From Sporichthyaceae bacterium (GTDB lineage Bacteria; Actinomycetota; Actinomycetes; Sporichthyales; Sporichthyaceae): a stretch of 64,000 bases of DNA. The stretch covers positions 55,201-119,200 of the forward strand of contig DATASX010000103.1 of the NCBI GenBank assembly GCA_036269075.1. The letters run 5' to 3'. Position numbers and translations under genes: made by a program. Below are positions 1 through 9,365 of this stretch, piece by piece. The number at the start of each line of letters is the position of its first letter. The first letter of the stretch is position 1. The notes under the pieces were generated by a model. The model was not told where the DNA came from. It did not search any database and saw only the letters and a program-made list of their open reading frames with translations.

Positions 1-285
1 GTCGCGCGCTGCCGCGGCACCACCCGAGGTCCACGACCCGACCGCCTGCAACAGCCCAGTCGCCCGCGCCTTGACCGCCGGGTTCACCTCGCCGGGCCGG
101 GCGGCCCACGCGGTCAATTGCGGTAGTTGCGCCGTCGGTGTCGGGCTCGGGGTGGGGGTTGGCGAACCGGCGCCGGCCGGCGTGGGCGGTGCGCCGCCGG
201 GCCTGGTACCGCAGCCGACCGACGTGGAGGCCAGCCCCAGGGCCAAACCCCCCAACACCGCTCGGCGCGGCAGGCCACTTGTCAC
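1..285 (-). CDS. Putative secreted lipoprotein, 3' part beyond the window edge
   Basis: This reading frame starts with GTG at 285-283 and stays open to the window edge (95 codons). The N-terminus reads VTSGLPRRAVLGGLALG, with a twin-arginine-like RR and a hydrophobic run, then a lipobox ending TSVGC near residue 25, so an envelope-anchored lipoprotein is likely. A Pro/Thr-rich linker (PTPTPSPTPT) follows, then a start of a helical region. Its GTG overlaps the TGA of the upstream RCC1-repeat gene as GTGA, which implies translational coupling and shared expression. The function is not recognisable because the body of the protein lies outside the window. Confidence 0.72.
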   Translation of the reverse strand, partial: MTSGLPRRAVLGGLALGLASTSVGCGTRPGGAPPTPAGAGSPTPTPSPTPTAQLPQLTAWAARPGEVNPAVKARATGLLQAVGSWTSGGAAAARD

Positions 286-1466
286 AGCGGCTGCGGCACT
301 TGGGCCGACAGCCCCGGGCTCGACGGCACCAGTGCGCCCCAATAGCTGACACTCCCGTCCTTCATCACCACACAACGCTGGCTACCACCCGAGGCCAAGC
401 TCGTCGCGCCGGAGCTCAGGTCGTACGCCGGTTGCGGTACGTTCTGCGCCCCTTGCCCATCGTCGCCGAGCGGCTCCGCGCCCCAACAGAACACTCCACC
501 CGCGCTCGTCAAGGCGCACGAGGTCCGCCCAGTGCCGCTGATCGCCGCGACGTTCGACAACCCCGGAACGTCGACCGGGCTGTAGTTGATCGAGTTGGGG
601 CCGCTGTCCTCGCCCTGGTCGTTCTGCCCCCAGCAGGCCACGGTCCCGACCGTGCGAACGGCACACACGTGTTCGTAGCCCACGACCACGTCGGCCACCC
701 CGGAGGTGAAGCCGGCGATGTCGACTGGCACGTTCGACGACGCGGCTTGCAGGCCCGTGGCCAGCTCTCCGTAGAACCCGTCGCCCGAGCACTTCAGGCC
801 CCCACTGCTCAACAGTGCGCACGTGGCCAGGCTGTCGACGCTGACCTTCTTGACCCCGGAGCTCAGCCCGGAGACCGCCACCGGTGTAGGCGCCTGCGAT
901 TCGCTGCCACCGTCGCCGATTTCGCCGGAACCGTCGTCGCCCCAGCAGGAGACTGCACCGGCTGTGCTCACCGCACACGCGGTCGACGTGCCGACGCTCA
1001 CGGTCGCCATTTTCGTCAGCCCGCACACGGTTACCGGGGTCGTCGAGGCAGTCGTGGTCCCGTTGCCGAGACCGCCGTAGTCATTTCGGCCCCAGCAGTG
1101 CACCGCGCCGTCGGAGGTAACCGCACAGGTGAAGCCCAGACCCGCGCCGATCGAGACCACCCCGGAGGTCAGGCCGGTGACTGCGACGGGAGTCGTGTAG
1201 CCGCCGGACTTGCTGAGCTTGGTGTTAGCGACGTTCTGCCATTTCCCGGACGATTTCCGCTGCAGATAAACCGTCTTCCCCGATGGTTTGCCGGAGACCG
1301 TTCCCGACACCGAGACCGCGTGGTGCACCCGCGCCGTCGGTGAACCGAGCGTGACCCCTACGGAGTAGGTGGACGACTGCGCGCCGACCGGCAGCCCGAG
1401 AACGAAAAGGGCTACCAGGGCCAGCACGGTCCCGACCCGCCGCACCGCCGACGACCGGTCTGGCAT
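282..1466 (-). CDS. Secreted RCC1-repeat (beta-propeller) protein
   Basis: 394 aa. An N-terminal signal peptide (two Arg, then hydrophobic residues about 11-30) is followed by an Ig-like segment (VSGTVSGKPSGKTVYLQ, residues about 48-95). From about residue 100 to the end come repeats of the RCC1 type, each with a core such as CAVTSDGAVHCWGRNDYG, that is Cys-Ala-Val...Val-x-CWG. About six such blades are visible, enough for one propeller. Bacterial RCC1 proteins are usually extracellular binding proteins, with no enzymatic activity assigned. The start is supported by GGGAGA four nt before ATG. It is co-translated with the downstream lipoprotein through a 4-nt overlap. Confidence 0.85.
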   Translation of the reverse strand: MPDRSSAVRRVGTVLALVALFVLGLPVGAQSSTYSVGVTLGSPTARVHHAVSVSGTVSGKPSGKTVYLQRKSSGKWQNVANTKLSKSGGYTTPVAVTGLTSGVVSIGAGLGFTCAVTSDGAVHCWGRNDYGGLGNGTTTASTTPVTVCGLTKMATVSVGTSTACAVSTAGAVSCWGDDGSGEIGDGGSESQAPTPVAVSGLSSGVKKVSVDSLATCALLSSGGLKCSGDGFYGELATGLQAASSNVPVDIAGFTSGVADVVVGYEHVCAVRTVGTVACWGQNDQGEDSGPNSINYSPVDVPGLSNVAAISGTGRTSCALTSAGGVFCWGAEPLGDDGQGAQNVPQPAYDLSSGATSLASGGSQRCVVMKDGSVSYWGALVPSSPGLSAQVPQPL

Positions 1467-1678
1467 GAGATCTCCCGGGGCAACTGAAGGATTCGCCGCG
1501 TGGCCACCCTACGGCGCTCCACACCATCGACGCGACGTCGACCGATGGCTGTGGAAATTACCCCGCGCGACTCAAGTTGGCGTCCCCTTTACCCGACGTT
1601 CCAGTCACGGAAACGACGCACCACATGCGAACTGACGGCCTGTCACCGAGTTGGGGCCGCCGCCTGGAGGAGTACTCG

Positions 1679-2656
1679 ATGCCCGGAACCTCACACCGAC
1701 CTCCGCCGGCCGGCGCAACCGTCCGGATTCCACGCCCGCGGTCGAGCAGCCCGGCCCTGATTCACGAGGCGGACTTCTTCAACGGCACCGCCGACATGCT
1801 GACCCGAACCGTGCCGTTCCTGTACGAGGCCGTCGCCGGCGGCGAACCCGCCCTGGTCATGCTGCACCCGGAGCGGGCCGCCGCCGTCCGGGCCGCTTTG
1901 GGTGCCGACGCCGATCGCATCACCTTCCTCGACAAGACCGCGCACCACCAGCCGGGCAGTCTGATCCAGATCTGGCAGGCGTTCCTGGCCGAGCACCCGC
2001 AGCCGTGGGTCCGGGGCATCGACGAACCGCTGCGGGCCGGTGCCCGGGCGGCCGAGACCGCGGAGGCGCAGTTCCACGAGCGGCTGATCGGCGACGCCTT
2101 CTCCGGCACCGGCCAAGGTCTGTTGTTGCGGTGCCTGTACGACGTCGACACCTTCGGCCCCCGCGAACTCGCCGACGCCCGCGCCACCCACGCGGTCATC
2201 GGCGGCGAACTGCGCAACGGCTACGCCGAGGCGCGGGTCGGCCCGGACCTGTTCACCGCCGGACTGCCCACCCCCCCGCCGCGCGCGCACCGCGAGCCGT
2301 TCGCCGGGGCGCGCAGCCTGGCCTGGGCCCGCCGTCAGGTTCTGGTCCGCGCCCGACTGGCCGGGCTGCCGCCGGAGCGCTGCTACGACCTGGTCATGGC
2401 CGTGAACGAACTGGTCACGAACGCGATCTCGCACGGCGGCGGCAACGGGTTGCTGTCGATCTGGCAGGAGGACGGGCACCTGGTCTGCGACATCCACGAC
2501 CTCGGCCGACGGGTGGACGGCTCCGGTCGGCTCGTGCCGAGCCTGACCTGGCGCTACGGCCGCGGGCTTTGGCTGGTCCACAGCCTGTGCGACCTGGTGC
2601 AGCTGCGTTCCTCGCACGCCGGGACGACCGCCCGGGTGCACATGGCCCTGCACTGA
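1679..2656 (+). CDS. MEDS-domain / HATPase anti-sigma-type regulator
   Basis: 325 aa. The start at 1679 is preferred over an in-frame ATG at 1577 because GGAGG lies 8 nt upstream. Residues about 20-190 resemble the MEDS sensory domain (HEADFFNGTADMLTRTVPF...). Residues about 205-325 form a GHKL ATPase of the RsbW/anti-sigma class, with N-box VMAVNELVTNAISHGGG, a D-x-G (HDLGRR) and a G-loop GRGLWLVHSLCD. In actinomycetes such MEDS-ATPase proteins act in stress or sigma-factor partner-switching cascades; the partner here is unknown. No His kinase phospho-acceptor box is visible, so it is probably a Ser kinase/anti-sigma protein rather than a two-component kinase. Confidence 0.85.
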   Translation: MPGTSHRPPPAGATVRIPRPRSSSPALIHEADFFNGTADMLTRTVPFLYEAVAGGEPALVMLHPERAAAVRAALGADADRITFLDKTAHHQPGSLIQIWQAFLAEHPQPWVRGIDEPLRAGARAAETAEAQFHERLIGDAFSGTGQGLLLRCLYDVDTFGPRELADARATHAVIGGELRNGYAEARVGPDLFTAGLPTPPPRAHREPFAGARSLAWARRQVLVRARLAGLPPERCYDLVMAVNELVTNAISHGGGNGLLSIWQEDGHLVCDIHDLGRRVDGSGRLVPSLTWRYGRGLWLVHSLCDLVQLRSSHAGTTARVHMALH

Positions 2657-2688
2657 CCCACGCCCCGAGGCCCGATCCGACCGATGGG

Positions 2689-3327
2689 ATGATCGACCCC
2701 GAGACCGCCGCGGTGGCGGGCCTGGGGGCTTGGGTGGACTTCGCTGTCGTCGCAACGGTATTCGGGCTGATCTTCGTGGCCGAACTGCCGGACAAGACCG
2801 CGATCTCCGCACTGGTGCTGGGCTCGAAGTACCCGGGGTCGTGGGTGTTCACAGGTGTGGCCGCGGCGTTCGCGGTCCACGTGGTGATCGCGGTGGCGGC
2901 GGGCTCGGCGATCTCGCTGCTGCCCCACCGTCCCGTGGCCGGGATCGTCGGCGCCCTGTTCCTGCTCGGGGCGATCCTGCTGTGGCGGGAGGTCGGCAGC
3001 GAGGACGAGGACGAGGACGAGGAACCTGCCGGCCTGACCGAACCGGCGGCCGGTTTCGCACGCGTCGCGGCGATGGCCTTCGGCGTCATCTTCGTGGCCG
3101 AGTTCGGCGATCTGACCCAGATCCTCTGCGCGAACCTGGCCGCCAAGTACGGCAGTCCGTTGAGTGTGGGCCTCGGTTCGGTGCTGGGGCTCTGGGCGGT
3201 CGGGTTGTTGGCGATCCTCGGTGGGAAGACGTTGCTGCGGGTGCTGCCGGTCGCGACGATCGCCCGGATCGCGGCGGTGATCATGGCCGGCCTCGCGTTC
3301 TACGAGATCCTCGACGCCATTCGCTGA
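2689..3327 (+). CDS. TMEM165/GDT1 (UPF0016) family cation transporter
   Basis: 212 aa membrane protein with about six transmembrane segments in two halves, as expected for this family of Mn2+/Ca2+ (H+ antiport) transporters. The signature E-x-G-D-K/R-T/S appears twice: AELPDKT near residue 31 (Pro replaces Gly) and AEFGDLTQ near residue 145 (Leu replaces the basic residue). The halves are joined by a highly acidic cytoplasmic loop (EDEDEDEE, residues about 105-112), a possible metal-sensing or binding segment. It begins 32 nt after the MEDS gene and is probably co-transcribed with it. The ATG at 2689 is the first plausible start. Confidence 0.88.
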   Translation: MIDPETAAVAGLGAWVDFAVVATVFGLIFVAELPDKTAISALVLGSKYPGSWVFTGVAAAFAVHVVIAVAAGSAISLLPHRPVAGIVGALFLLGAILLWREVGSEDEDEDEEPAGLTEPAAGFARVAAMAFGVIFVAEFGDLTQILCANLAAKYGSPLSVGLGSVLGLWAVGLLAILGGKTLLRVLPVATIARIAAVIMAGLAFYEILDAIR

Positions 3328-3338
3328 GCCCCGCTCAG
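3324..3338. terminator. Stop-codon hairpin between convergent genes
   Basis: CTGAG-CCCCG-CTCAG places the TGA stops of the two convergent genes in opposite arms of a short perfect inverted repeat. It may act as a weak bidirectional terminator; there is no U-tract. Confidence 0.35.
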
Positions 3339-3907
3339 ACCGGCGACCGGCCGGTGAACGCGACCACCCGCTGGGTGGCACTGGCCTGCAACGGCGCGTG
3401 GAGCTCGGGCCCGTAGAGGCCCTTCTCGCGCATCGCCGGGACCAGCCGGCCGCCGACGGCCTCGGCCAACGTCGCCTCGGCCGCAGTGAACTCGACCCGC
3501 TCACCCAACGCCCAGGCCAGGTCCCAGCTGTGCACCAGGGTCGAGAAGGTGATGATCGCGATCGCCTGACCGGCCGGCAGCGGGCCGAGCACCGTGGTCA
3601 GGGTCGAGTCCCAGTCGCGGATCGAACTCCAGGCCAGGTGCGAGCGCTCGAAGATCCGCTTGGTCACCCCCGCCGCGTCCGAGCCCAGGATGTCGTCGCC
3701 GGCGAACAACTCCGACTCGGTCGGGCCGCCCGCGCCGTCGACGGCGCTGGAGAACGCCTCCACCGACTGCAGCGTGTGGCTGAGCACCGCCCGCACGTCC
3801 CAGCCGACGCACGGGGTCGGCTTGGCGAGGTCGCTCACCGCCAGGCGGTCCACCAGCTGCGCCAGGCGGGTGTCGGCACCGGCCAGCAAGGCCAGGGAAC
3901 TCTCCAT
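3335..3907 (-). CDS. TIGR03086-type DinB/mycothiol maleylpyruvate isomerase-like protein
   Basis: 190 aa. The N-terminal helix bundle contains PTPCVGWDVRAVLSHTL (residues about 30-46), with the Trp-Asp-Val/His pattern of DinB-like metal-binding proteins, and a later metal-ligand region around TLVHSWDLAWALG (residues about 130-142). These proteins use bound metal, often with mycothiol as cofactor; the substrate is unknown. The start at 3907 is chosen because AAGGAG sits 6 nt upstream; an ATG 18 nt further upstream has no such site. It is divergent from the CGNR regulator gene across 98 bp, which suggests regulation by it. Confidence 0.82.
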   Translation of the reverse strand: MESSLALLAGADTRLAQLVDRLAVSDLAKPTPCVGWDVRAVLSHTLQSVEAFSSAVDGAGGPTESELFAGDDILGSDAAGVTKRIFERSHLAWSSIRDWDSTLTTVLGPLPAGQAIAIITFSTLVHSWDLAWALGERVEFTAAEATLAEAVGGRLVPAMREKGLYGPELHAPLQASATQRVVAFTGRSPV

Positions 3908-3966
3908 AGCTAACTCCTTTTTCATTGAACACCGTTAGGCCGTGCGGAGAGCATGGCCTGCCTCGT

Positions 3967-3996
3967 CTAACGCTGTCAATAGATGGCTTGCGTTAG
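3967..3996. promoter_or_regulatory. Inverted-repeat operator in divergent intergenic region
   Basis: CTAACGC (3967-3973) and GCGTTAG (3990-3996) form a perfect inverted repeat with a 16-nt spacer. The right arm overlaps the -10 box of the CGNR gene. A TTGACA reading on the minus strand (3979-3974) could be the -35 of the DinB gene. Autoregulation by the CGNR protein is an inference. Confidence 0.5.
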
Positions 3997-3999
3997 AAT
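3994..3999 (+). promoter_or_regulatory. -10 box TAGAAT, predicted leaderless start
   Basis: TAGAAT ends 6 nt before the GTG at 4006, so the predicted transcription start coincides with the start codon. No Shine-Dalgarno sequence is present. Confidence 0.5.
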
Positions 4000-4005
4000 G
4001 GTGGC

Positions 4006-4611
4006 GTGGAGTTCCCACTGTTCGGTCAGACCGTCGCCGTCGACCTGGTGAACACGCTCTGGGCGCAGGGCGGCCGGATCGTAGACGCGCTGGACTCGGT
4101 GGGCGGAGCCAACCGGTGGTTGGTCGCCGTGGCCGACAACCGGTTGTCCGACGGCACCACGCTGCAGGAGGCCGCCGGGGCCGTGGCGGTCCGGCTGCGG
4201 GACGAACCGTTCCGTGCCGCTTTGGCCGAACTCCGCGACCAGGCCCGCGACGTGCTGATCGCCGGGGCCAACGCGCGGCGCCCGACAGCCCGGTCGCTGG
4301 ACGCGGTCAATCGCAGCGCCGCCGCGGCGCCCAGTCGGCTGCAGGCTCGGGTCGATGCCCAGGGCGGGTGGAGCCTGCAGCGTCTGCGCCAGCCACCGCT
4401 GTCGATCGCCGTGCTCGCGGCACTGGCCGAGGACGTCCTGGCCACGGCCGCGCTGGGCACCGGCCTGATCGAGTGCACCACCCCGAACTGCCTCGGGGTC
4501 TTCGTGCAGGACGACCCGCGGCGCCACTACTGCTCACCGGCCTGCGCGAACCGGGCTCGCGTGGCCCGGCACTACGCCCGCACCCACGGCGGGGCGGACC
4601 CCGCCTCCTGA
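4006..4611 (+). CDS. CGNR zinc-finger (ABATE-domain) transcriptional regulator
   Basis: 201 aa from a GTG start. The N-terminal about 140 residues form the helical ABATE-type ligand domain (VDLVNTLWAQGG near residue 12). The C-terminus has the zinc-binding CGNR module with two Cys pairs, CTTPNC and CSPACANRARVARHYAR (residues about 150-190); the usual CGNR motif reads CANR here. Such proteins are thought to bind DNA and sense small molecules. The divergent arrangement with the DinB gene and an inverted repeat over its own promoter support a local regulatory role. Confidence 0.83.
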   Translation: MEFPLFGQTVAVDLVNTLWAQGGRIVDALDSVGGANRWLVAVADNRLSDGTTLQEAAGAVAVRLRDEPFRAALAELRDQARDVLIAGANARRPTARSLDAVNRSAAAAPSRLQARVDAQGGWSLQRLRQPPLSIAVLAALAEDVLATAALGTGLIECTTPNCLGVFVQDDPRRHYCSPACANRARVARHYARTHGGADPAS

Positions 4612-4622
4612 CAGCGCGTCAG
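4608..4622. repeat. CTGAC-N5-GTCAG element, copy 1
   Basis: The centre is AGCGC. The left arm holds the TGA stop of the CGNR gene and the right arm holds the TGA of the convergent cupin gene. Confidence 0.6.
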
Positions 4623-5020
4623 TGCCCGGAGTACTCCGCGTCGGTGACGTGGGCGCCCCAGGTCATCTCCGAGTTCGAGGTGTCGTAGGGCGCCTCGGTG
4701 ATCGACAGGTGGGTCATGAAGTGGTCGGCAGCCGCGCCGTGCCAGTGCCACTCCTCCGGCTCGGCGCGCACGATGTCGCCAGGCCGGAGTTCGGCGATCG
4801 CGGCGCCGCGCGACTGGATCAGCCCTCGCCCTTCGGTGACGTAGAGGGTCTGCCCGAGCACGTGGCAGTGCCAGGCAGTGCGCGCGGCCGGGGTGAACCG
4901 GACGGCCAGCACCTGGGCCCGGGCCGGATCCTTGCCTTGGAAGATCGGGTCGATCCACACCTCGCCGGTGAACCACTCGGCGGGGCCCTTCATCGTCGGC
5001 GGCTTGGGCAGGTGACCCAC
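4619..5020 (-). CDS. Single-domain cupin protein
   Basis: 133 aa from a GTG start preceded by GGAG at 6 nt. Cupin motif 1 is WHCHVLGQTLYVTEGRG (residues about 50-66; two His and Glu as metal ligands) and motif 2 is GDIVRAEPEEWHWHGA (about 80-95). Residues TPAARTAWHCH and the short beta-barrel length match the family of small cupins often annotated as oxygenase- or decarboxylase-associated. The ending THLSITEAPYD is typical of this subgroup. The substrate cannot be assigned. It lies 44 nt downstream of ppc on the same strand but has its own ribosome binding site. Confidence 0.82.
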   Translation of the reverse strand: MGHLPKPPTMKGPAEWFTGEVWIDPIFQGKDPARAQVLAVRFTPAARTAWHCHVLGQTLYVTEGRGLIQSRGAAIAELRPGDIVRAEPEEWHWHGAAADHFMTHLSITEAPYDTSNSEMTWGAHVTDAEYSGH

Positions 5021-5053
5021 GGCGAGCTCCTAATCCTCGGTTTCGGCACGGAA

Positions 5054-5068
5054 CTGACGCTACGTCAG
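5054..5068. repeat. CTGAC-N5-GTCAG element, copy 2
   Basis: The centre is GCTAC. The right arm contains the TGA stop of ppc, and the element lies 34 nt upstream of the cupin start, so it could be a terminator or the cupin operator. Its reverse complement differs at one base from the copies at 35047 and 38632. Confidence 0.6.
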
Positions 5069-7797
5069 CCGGTGTTGCGCAGGCCCACCGCGATCGCGTT
5101 GGCCGACAGCAGCAGGGCCCGTTGCACGCTCGGGTCCGGATCGATGCCCTCGGGCAACGCCCGCACCCCGCGCAGCAGCGAGACCTGCAGGTAGGACAGC
5201 GGGTCCAGGTAGGCGTCGCGGATCCGCAGGGTGCGTTGCAGCACCGGGTTCCGCGACACCAACTCCTCCTGTCCGGTGACGGCCAGCAGCTCACGGACCG
5301 TCAGTTCGTACTCCGCGCGGATCGCTTCGAAGAGGTGACTCAGCTCGGCCGGGACCAGGGCCTCGACGTAGTGCGCGGCGATCCGCAGGTCGGTCTTGGC
5401 CAGCGTCATCTCGACGTTGGACAGGAAGTTCGCGAAGAAGTGCCAGCGGGCATTCATCTGGGCCAGGAGGGCGCCGTGGCCCGCCTCCCGCGCCGCGGCC
5501 AGCCCGCTGCCCACACCGAACCAGCCCGGGACGATCTGCCGCGACTGCGTCCAGCCGAACACCCACGGGATCGCGCGCAGTCCGCCGAGCCCACCGCCGG
5601 AGTCCGGACGCCGGGACGGCCGGGAGCCGATGTTCAGTGCGCCGAGCAGTTCCACCGGGGTGGCGGCCAGGAAGTAGGCGGGCAGGTCCGGATCCTCGAC
5701 GAAATTCAGGTAGGCCTGGTGCGCGGCTCCCGAGACCAGGTCCATGCAGGCGTCCCAGTTCTTGAGCTCCTCCGGGGTCTGCCGCGGGCCGCGGTTGAGC
5801 AGCGTCGCCTCGATGACCGCGGCCACCGTCAGCTCCAGGTTCTCCCGGGCCAACGCGGGCAACAGATACTTGTCGGAGATGACCTCGCCCTGCTCGGTCA
5901 CCTTGATCTCGCCGGCGAGCACGCCGCGCGGCGAGGCCAGGATCGCCTCGTGGCTCGGTCCGCCGCCCCGGCCGACGCTTCCGCCGCGGCCGTGGAACAA
6001 CCGCAGCCGGACCCCGTGCGCGGCGGCCACGTCCCGCAACGCCCGCTGCGCGCGATGGATCTCCCACTGGGCGGTGGTGATGCCGCCGGCCTTGTTGGAG
6101 TCGCTGTAGCCGAGCATCACCTCCTGAACGTCGCCGCGCAGTTCGAGCAGCCGACGGTAGGGCGCGATGCGCAGCAACTCGTCGAGGATCTCCGCGGCGG
6201 CGGCCAGTTCAGTCGGCGTCTCCAACAACGGCACGAACCCGATCCGAGCGTGACCCTCCGTCAGATCGACCAGGCCGGCCTCGCGGGCCAGCACCACGGC
6301 AGCGAGCAGGTCGTCGACGCCGGTGGTCATCGAGACGATGTAGGACTCCACGACCGCTGGGCCGAAACGGTCGAGCAGGTCGCCGATCGCGACGAACGCC
6401 TCGTAGGTGCGCCGGCCGTCGTCGTCCAGCGGCGGCGGGGTCGGGGCCAACGGCCGACGGCCCGTCAGTTCGGCCACCAGCAAGGCCGTCCGGTCCGCGC
6501 GCGGCAGCTCCAGGTAGGGCCGTGGCGCTTCACCGAGCCGGTCGACCAGTTGGCCCAGCGCGGCGTGGTGGGCATCGGCGTGCTCGCGCACATCAAGGGT
6601 GGCCAGGTGCAGGCCGAACGCGGCGATCGTGCGGATGCCGTGCTCCAACCGACCGTGAGCGACCAGTTCGGCACCGTGCTCCACCAGGGAATCGCGAACC
6701 AGCAGCAGGTCCTCGAGCAGTTCGTCGGCACCGAGGTAGTCCCGGCCCGGGGACGGCGCCGCGCCGCGCGCGATGCGGGTGCGGGTGTTGGCCAGCTTGG
6801 CGCGGATGCAGGTCAGAGCCAGCCGGTACGGCTCCTCCGCGTTCAGCCGCCGGTGCCGCTCGGCGACCTCCGGCAGCCGCTCCAGATCCGCGGCCAACCG
6901 GTCGCGCAGCGCCGGGCTCGCGGGCACCATGCGGCTGGACTGCGACAGGTCCTGGCGCAACTGGTCGACGACGTCCAGCGCCACCGCGATGCCGTACTCG
7001 TGGCCGAGCACCATCACGTCGCGGGTGGCCTGGGCCGAGACGTTCGGGTTGCCGTCGCGGTCGCCGCCGATCCAGCTGCCGAACGTCAACGGCCGCGCCG
7101 TCGGCGCCAGGTCGACGCCCAGGTCGGCGAAGCTCCGCGCCATGTCCTCGAGCAGATCGGGCATCGAATGGCGGGCCAGTTCGGCCAGGTAGTAGACCGC
7201 GTTGCGGGCCTCGTCGATCGGCTCCGGTCGTATCAGGCGCAGTTCGTCGGTCTGCCAGAGCAGTTCGATCGCCTCGGTCAGGCGATGCTCGGCCCGGCGG
7301 GCCTCGGCCGGTCCGACCGGCTCCGCGTCGAGCAGTTCGGCGATCTGCGCCAGCTTCGTCAGCGTGCTGCGGCGCGCGGCCTCGGTGGGGTGGGCGGTGA
7401 ACACCGGCCGCACCGACAGCCGCGAGATCCCGTTCGCCAGAGCCGCTGCGTCGACGCCGGCCGCGCGCACCCGGTCGACCGCGCGGTCCAGCCAACTGCC
7501 CTGTTCCATCCGCAGCCGGGTGAGCTCCCGGGCCCGGTGCACCTGCTCGCAGACATTGGCCAGGTGGAAGTACGAGCCGAACGCGCGGACCAGCAGGGCG
7601 GCGGTGGCCGGCGGCAGGCCGCCGAGCAGGTCGGCCGCAGCCGCTGAGTCGGTGCGCACGGTCGTGCGAACCGACTCGACCAGGTCCAGGAGATCGGCAC
7701 CCTCCTGGCGAGCCAACGTCTCGCCGAGCAGGCCGACCACGCGGCGAATGTCGGCCCGCAAAGCGGCGTACGGATCCTCGGCTTCGACGTCCATCAC
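5065..7797 (-). CDS. ppc: Phosphoenolpyruvate carboxylase
   Basis: 910 aa, the usual length. It carboxylates PEP to oxaloacetate with bicarbonate, an anaplerotic cytosolic reaction. Visible signatures are [12 protein letters not shown] with the catalytic His near residue 136, [10 protein letters not shown] near 245, [10 protein letters not shown] near 550 and the glycine loop [12 protein letters not shown] near 585. The family's C-terminal ending -NTG is intact, so the active site should be complete. GTG (7797) and ATG (7794) are adjacent; a TAGCCT hexamer 7 nt before the ATG and the lack of a Shine-Dalgarno sequence favour a leaderless ATG start at 7794. Confidence 0.97.
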   Translation of the reverse strand: MMDVEAEDPYAALRADIRRVVGLLGETLARQEGADLLDLVESVRTTVRTDSAAAADLLGGLPPATAALLVRAFGSYFHLANVCEQVHRARELTRLRMEQGSWLDRAVDRVRAAGVDAAALANGISRLSVRPVFTAHPTEAARRSTLTKLAQIAELLDAEPVGPAEARRAEHRLTEAIELLWQTDELRLIRPEPIDEARNAVYYLAELARHSMPDLLEDMARSFADLGVDLAPTARPLTFGSWIGGDRDGNPNVSAQATRDVMVLGHEYGIAVALDVVDQLRQDLSQSSRMVPASPALRDRLAADLERLPEVAERHRRLNAEEPYRLALTCIRAKLANTRTRIARGAAPSPGRDYLGADELLEDLLLVRDSLVEHGAELVAHGRLEHGIRTIAAFGLHLATLDVREHADAHHAALGQLVDRLGEAPRPYLELPRADRTALLVAELTGRRPLAPTPPPLDDDGRRTYEAFVAIGDLLDRFGPAVVESYIVSMTTGVDDLLAAVVLAREAGLVDLTEGHARIGFVPLLETPTELAAAAEILDELLRIAPYRRLLELRGDVQEVMLGYSDSNKAGGITTAQWEIHRAQRALRDVAAAHGVRLRLFHGRGGSVGRGGGPSHEAILASPRGVLAGEIKVTEQGEVISDKYLLPALARENLELTVAAVIEATLLNRGPRQTPEELKNWDACMDLVSGAAHQAYLNFVEDPDLPAYFLAATPVELLGALNIGSRPSRRPDSGGGLGGLRAIPWVFGWTQSRQIVPGWFGVGSGLAAAREAGHGALLAQMNARWHFFANFLSNVEMTLAKTDLRIAAHYVEALVPAELSHLFEAIRAEYELTVRELLAVTGQEELVSRNPVLQRTLRIRDAYLDPLSYLQVSLLRGVRALPEGIDPDPSVQRALLLSANAIAVGLRNTG

Positions 7798-7801
7798 CGG
7801 C

Positions 7802-7807
7802 AGGCTA
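7802..7807 (-). promoter_or_regulatory. -10-like TAGCCT before ppc
   Basis: TAGCCT on the minus strand is 7 nt from the ATG at 7794, consistent with leaderless expression of ppc. Confidence 0.35.
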
Positions 7808-7829
7808 ACCGGGCGGGATTACGCCCAGG

Positions 7830-9218
7830 TCAGGAGCGACCGCTCGACTTCCCCCGATCGCCGCCACCGGCGCCGACCGGCCGCAGCTCCCACGGCGTCG
7901 AGTCGACCTTCTTGAGCCGTTCCAGGGCCACCCGGCCCTGGATCTGCTGCGCGGTGACCGTGCGCTCGGAGCGACCACGGCCGACGAAACTGATCGTCCA
8001 CCGCAGCAACGTCGTCAGCCGGTTCTTGAACCCGACCAGGTAGATCAGGTGAATTACCAGCCACATCAGCCAAGCGATGAAGCCGGAGAGCTTGATCTTC
8101 CCGATCACGGCCACCGCGTTGAAGCGCGAGACCGTCGCCATGCTGCCCTTGTCGTGGTACTTGAACGGCTTGGCCTCCGGGCGCCCGCGGGCCGCCCGGT
8201 CGATCGCCGCGGCGGCGTGCTTGGCGCCCTGCATCGCTACCTGCGCGACGCCCGGCAGGTCGTCCAGCGCGATCATGTCGCCGACCACGAAAACCTCGGG
8301 ATGCCCCGGCAGCGTGAGGTCGGGCAGGACCTTGATCCGGCCGGCCCGGTCCAGGCCGGCACCGGACTGTTCGGACAGCGCACGACCCAGCGGCGATGCC
8401 GCGACGCCCGCGGCCCAGACCTTGCAGTACGACTCGATGCGCGTCCGCTTGCCGGAGTGGTCCTCGAACACCACGCCCTCGGCGTCGAGGTCGACTACCT
8501 TCTGCCCGAGCGCGAGCTCGACGCCCATCTCCTCCAGCCGGTGGGCGGCCTTCCGGGACAGCTTGGGGCCGAAGCCTGCCAGCACCGAGTCCACGGCGTC
8601 GACCAGCACGATCCGCGCCTGTGACGGGTCGATGCGGCGGAAGTCGCGGGGCAGCGTCCGGTGCGCGAGCTCGGCGATCTGCCCGGCCATCTCGACCCCG
8701 GTCGGCCCGGCGCCGACGACCACGAACGTGAGCAGGCGTCGCTGCGACTCCTCGTCGCCGGCGACCTCGGCCCGTTCGAACGCGCCGAAGATCCGGCCGC
8801 GCAACTCCAGGGCGTCGTCGATGGACTTCATGCCCGGCGCGTAGTCGGCGAAGTGGTCGTTGCCGAAGTAGGACTGCCCTGCACCGGCGGCCACGATCAG
8901 GGAGTCGTAGGAGGTCCGGAAGGTGCCGATCGGGGTGTTGGCCGTCACGGTGCGTTCGGCCAGGTCGATGTCGACGACCTCGCCGAGCATGACCCGGGAG
9001 TTGCGCTGGCGGCTGAGGATCTCCCGGGTGGCGGGGGCGATCTCGCCCTGGGACAGCACCCCGGTGGCGACCTGGTACAGCAGGGGCTGGAACAAGTGGT
9101 GACTGGTACGCCCGATCAACGTGACGTCGACCCGGGACTTGCGTAACGAACGCGCGGCGAACAGGCCCCCGAAGCCGGAGCCGATGATGACTACGTGGTG
9201 ACCCGCCTGTTGCGACAT
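7830..9218 (-). CDS. ndh: Type II NADH:quinone oxidoreductase
   Basis: 462 aa. It is a single-subunit, non-proton-pumping flavoprotein that passes electrons from NADH to quinone at the inner face of the membrane. The FAD site is HHVVIIGSGFGGLFAAR (residues about 6-22). The NAD site is VVGAGPTGVEMAGQ (about 160-175), and GDMIALDD near 300 is the second FAD motif. The C-terminal quarter has hydrophobic helices (AWLMWLVIHLIYLVGF) for membrane attachment. The start at 9218 is chosen because it is immediately before the FAD motif and GGGGAAG lies about 10 nt upstream. Confidence 0.95.
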   Translation of the reverse strand: MSQQAGHHVVIIGSGFGGLFAARSLRKSRVDVTLIGRTSHHLFQPLLYQVATGVLSQGEIAPATREILSRQRNSRVMLGEVVDIDLAERTVTANTPIGTFRTSYDSLIVAAGAGQSYFGNDHFADYAPGMKSIDDALELRGRIFGAFERAEVAGDEESQRRLLTFVVVGAGPTGVEMAGQIAELAHRTLPRDFRRIDPSQARIVLVDAVDSVLAGFGPKLSRKAAHRLEEMGVELALGQKVVDLDAEGVVFEDHSGKRTRIESYCKVWAAGVAASPLGRALSEQSGAGLDRAGRIKVLPDLTLPGHPEVFVVGDMIALDDLPGVAQVAMQGAKHAAAAIDRAARGRPEAKPFKYHDKGSMATVSRFNAVAVIGKIKLSGFIAWLMWLVIHLIYLVGFKNRLTTLLRWTISFVGRGRSERTVTAQQIQGRVALERLKKVDSTPWELRPVGAGGGDRGKSSGRS

Positions 9219-9365
9219 GCCGCGAATCTTCCCCAATCGGGGCGTTGAACCGCAGTGAGCCGTCCCACCTACCCACGTCCAGAGAGCGTGCAGCCGGATG
9301 AGTTGCGCCACACCCCGACCTGGCCGCCGCGCCTCGACCAGTCAGCGAGGCACGGCGGCGGCAGC

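Noticed and set aside
5122..7647. An 841-codon plus-strand frame opposite ppc
   Set aside because: It is an antisense shadow of a highly conserved gene, produced by the GC bias of the third codon position.
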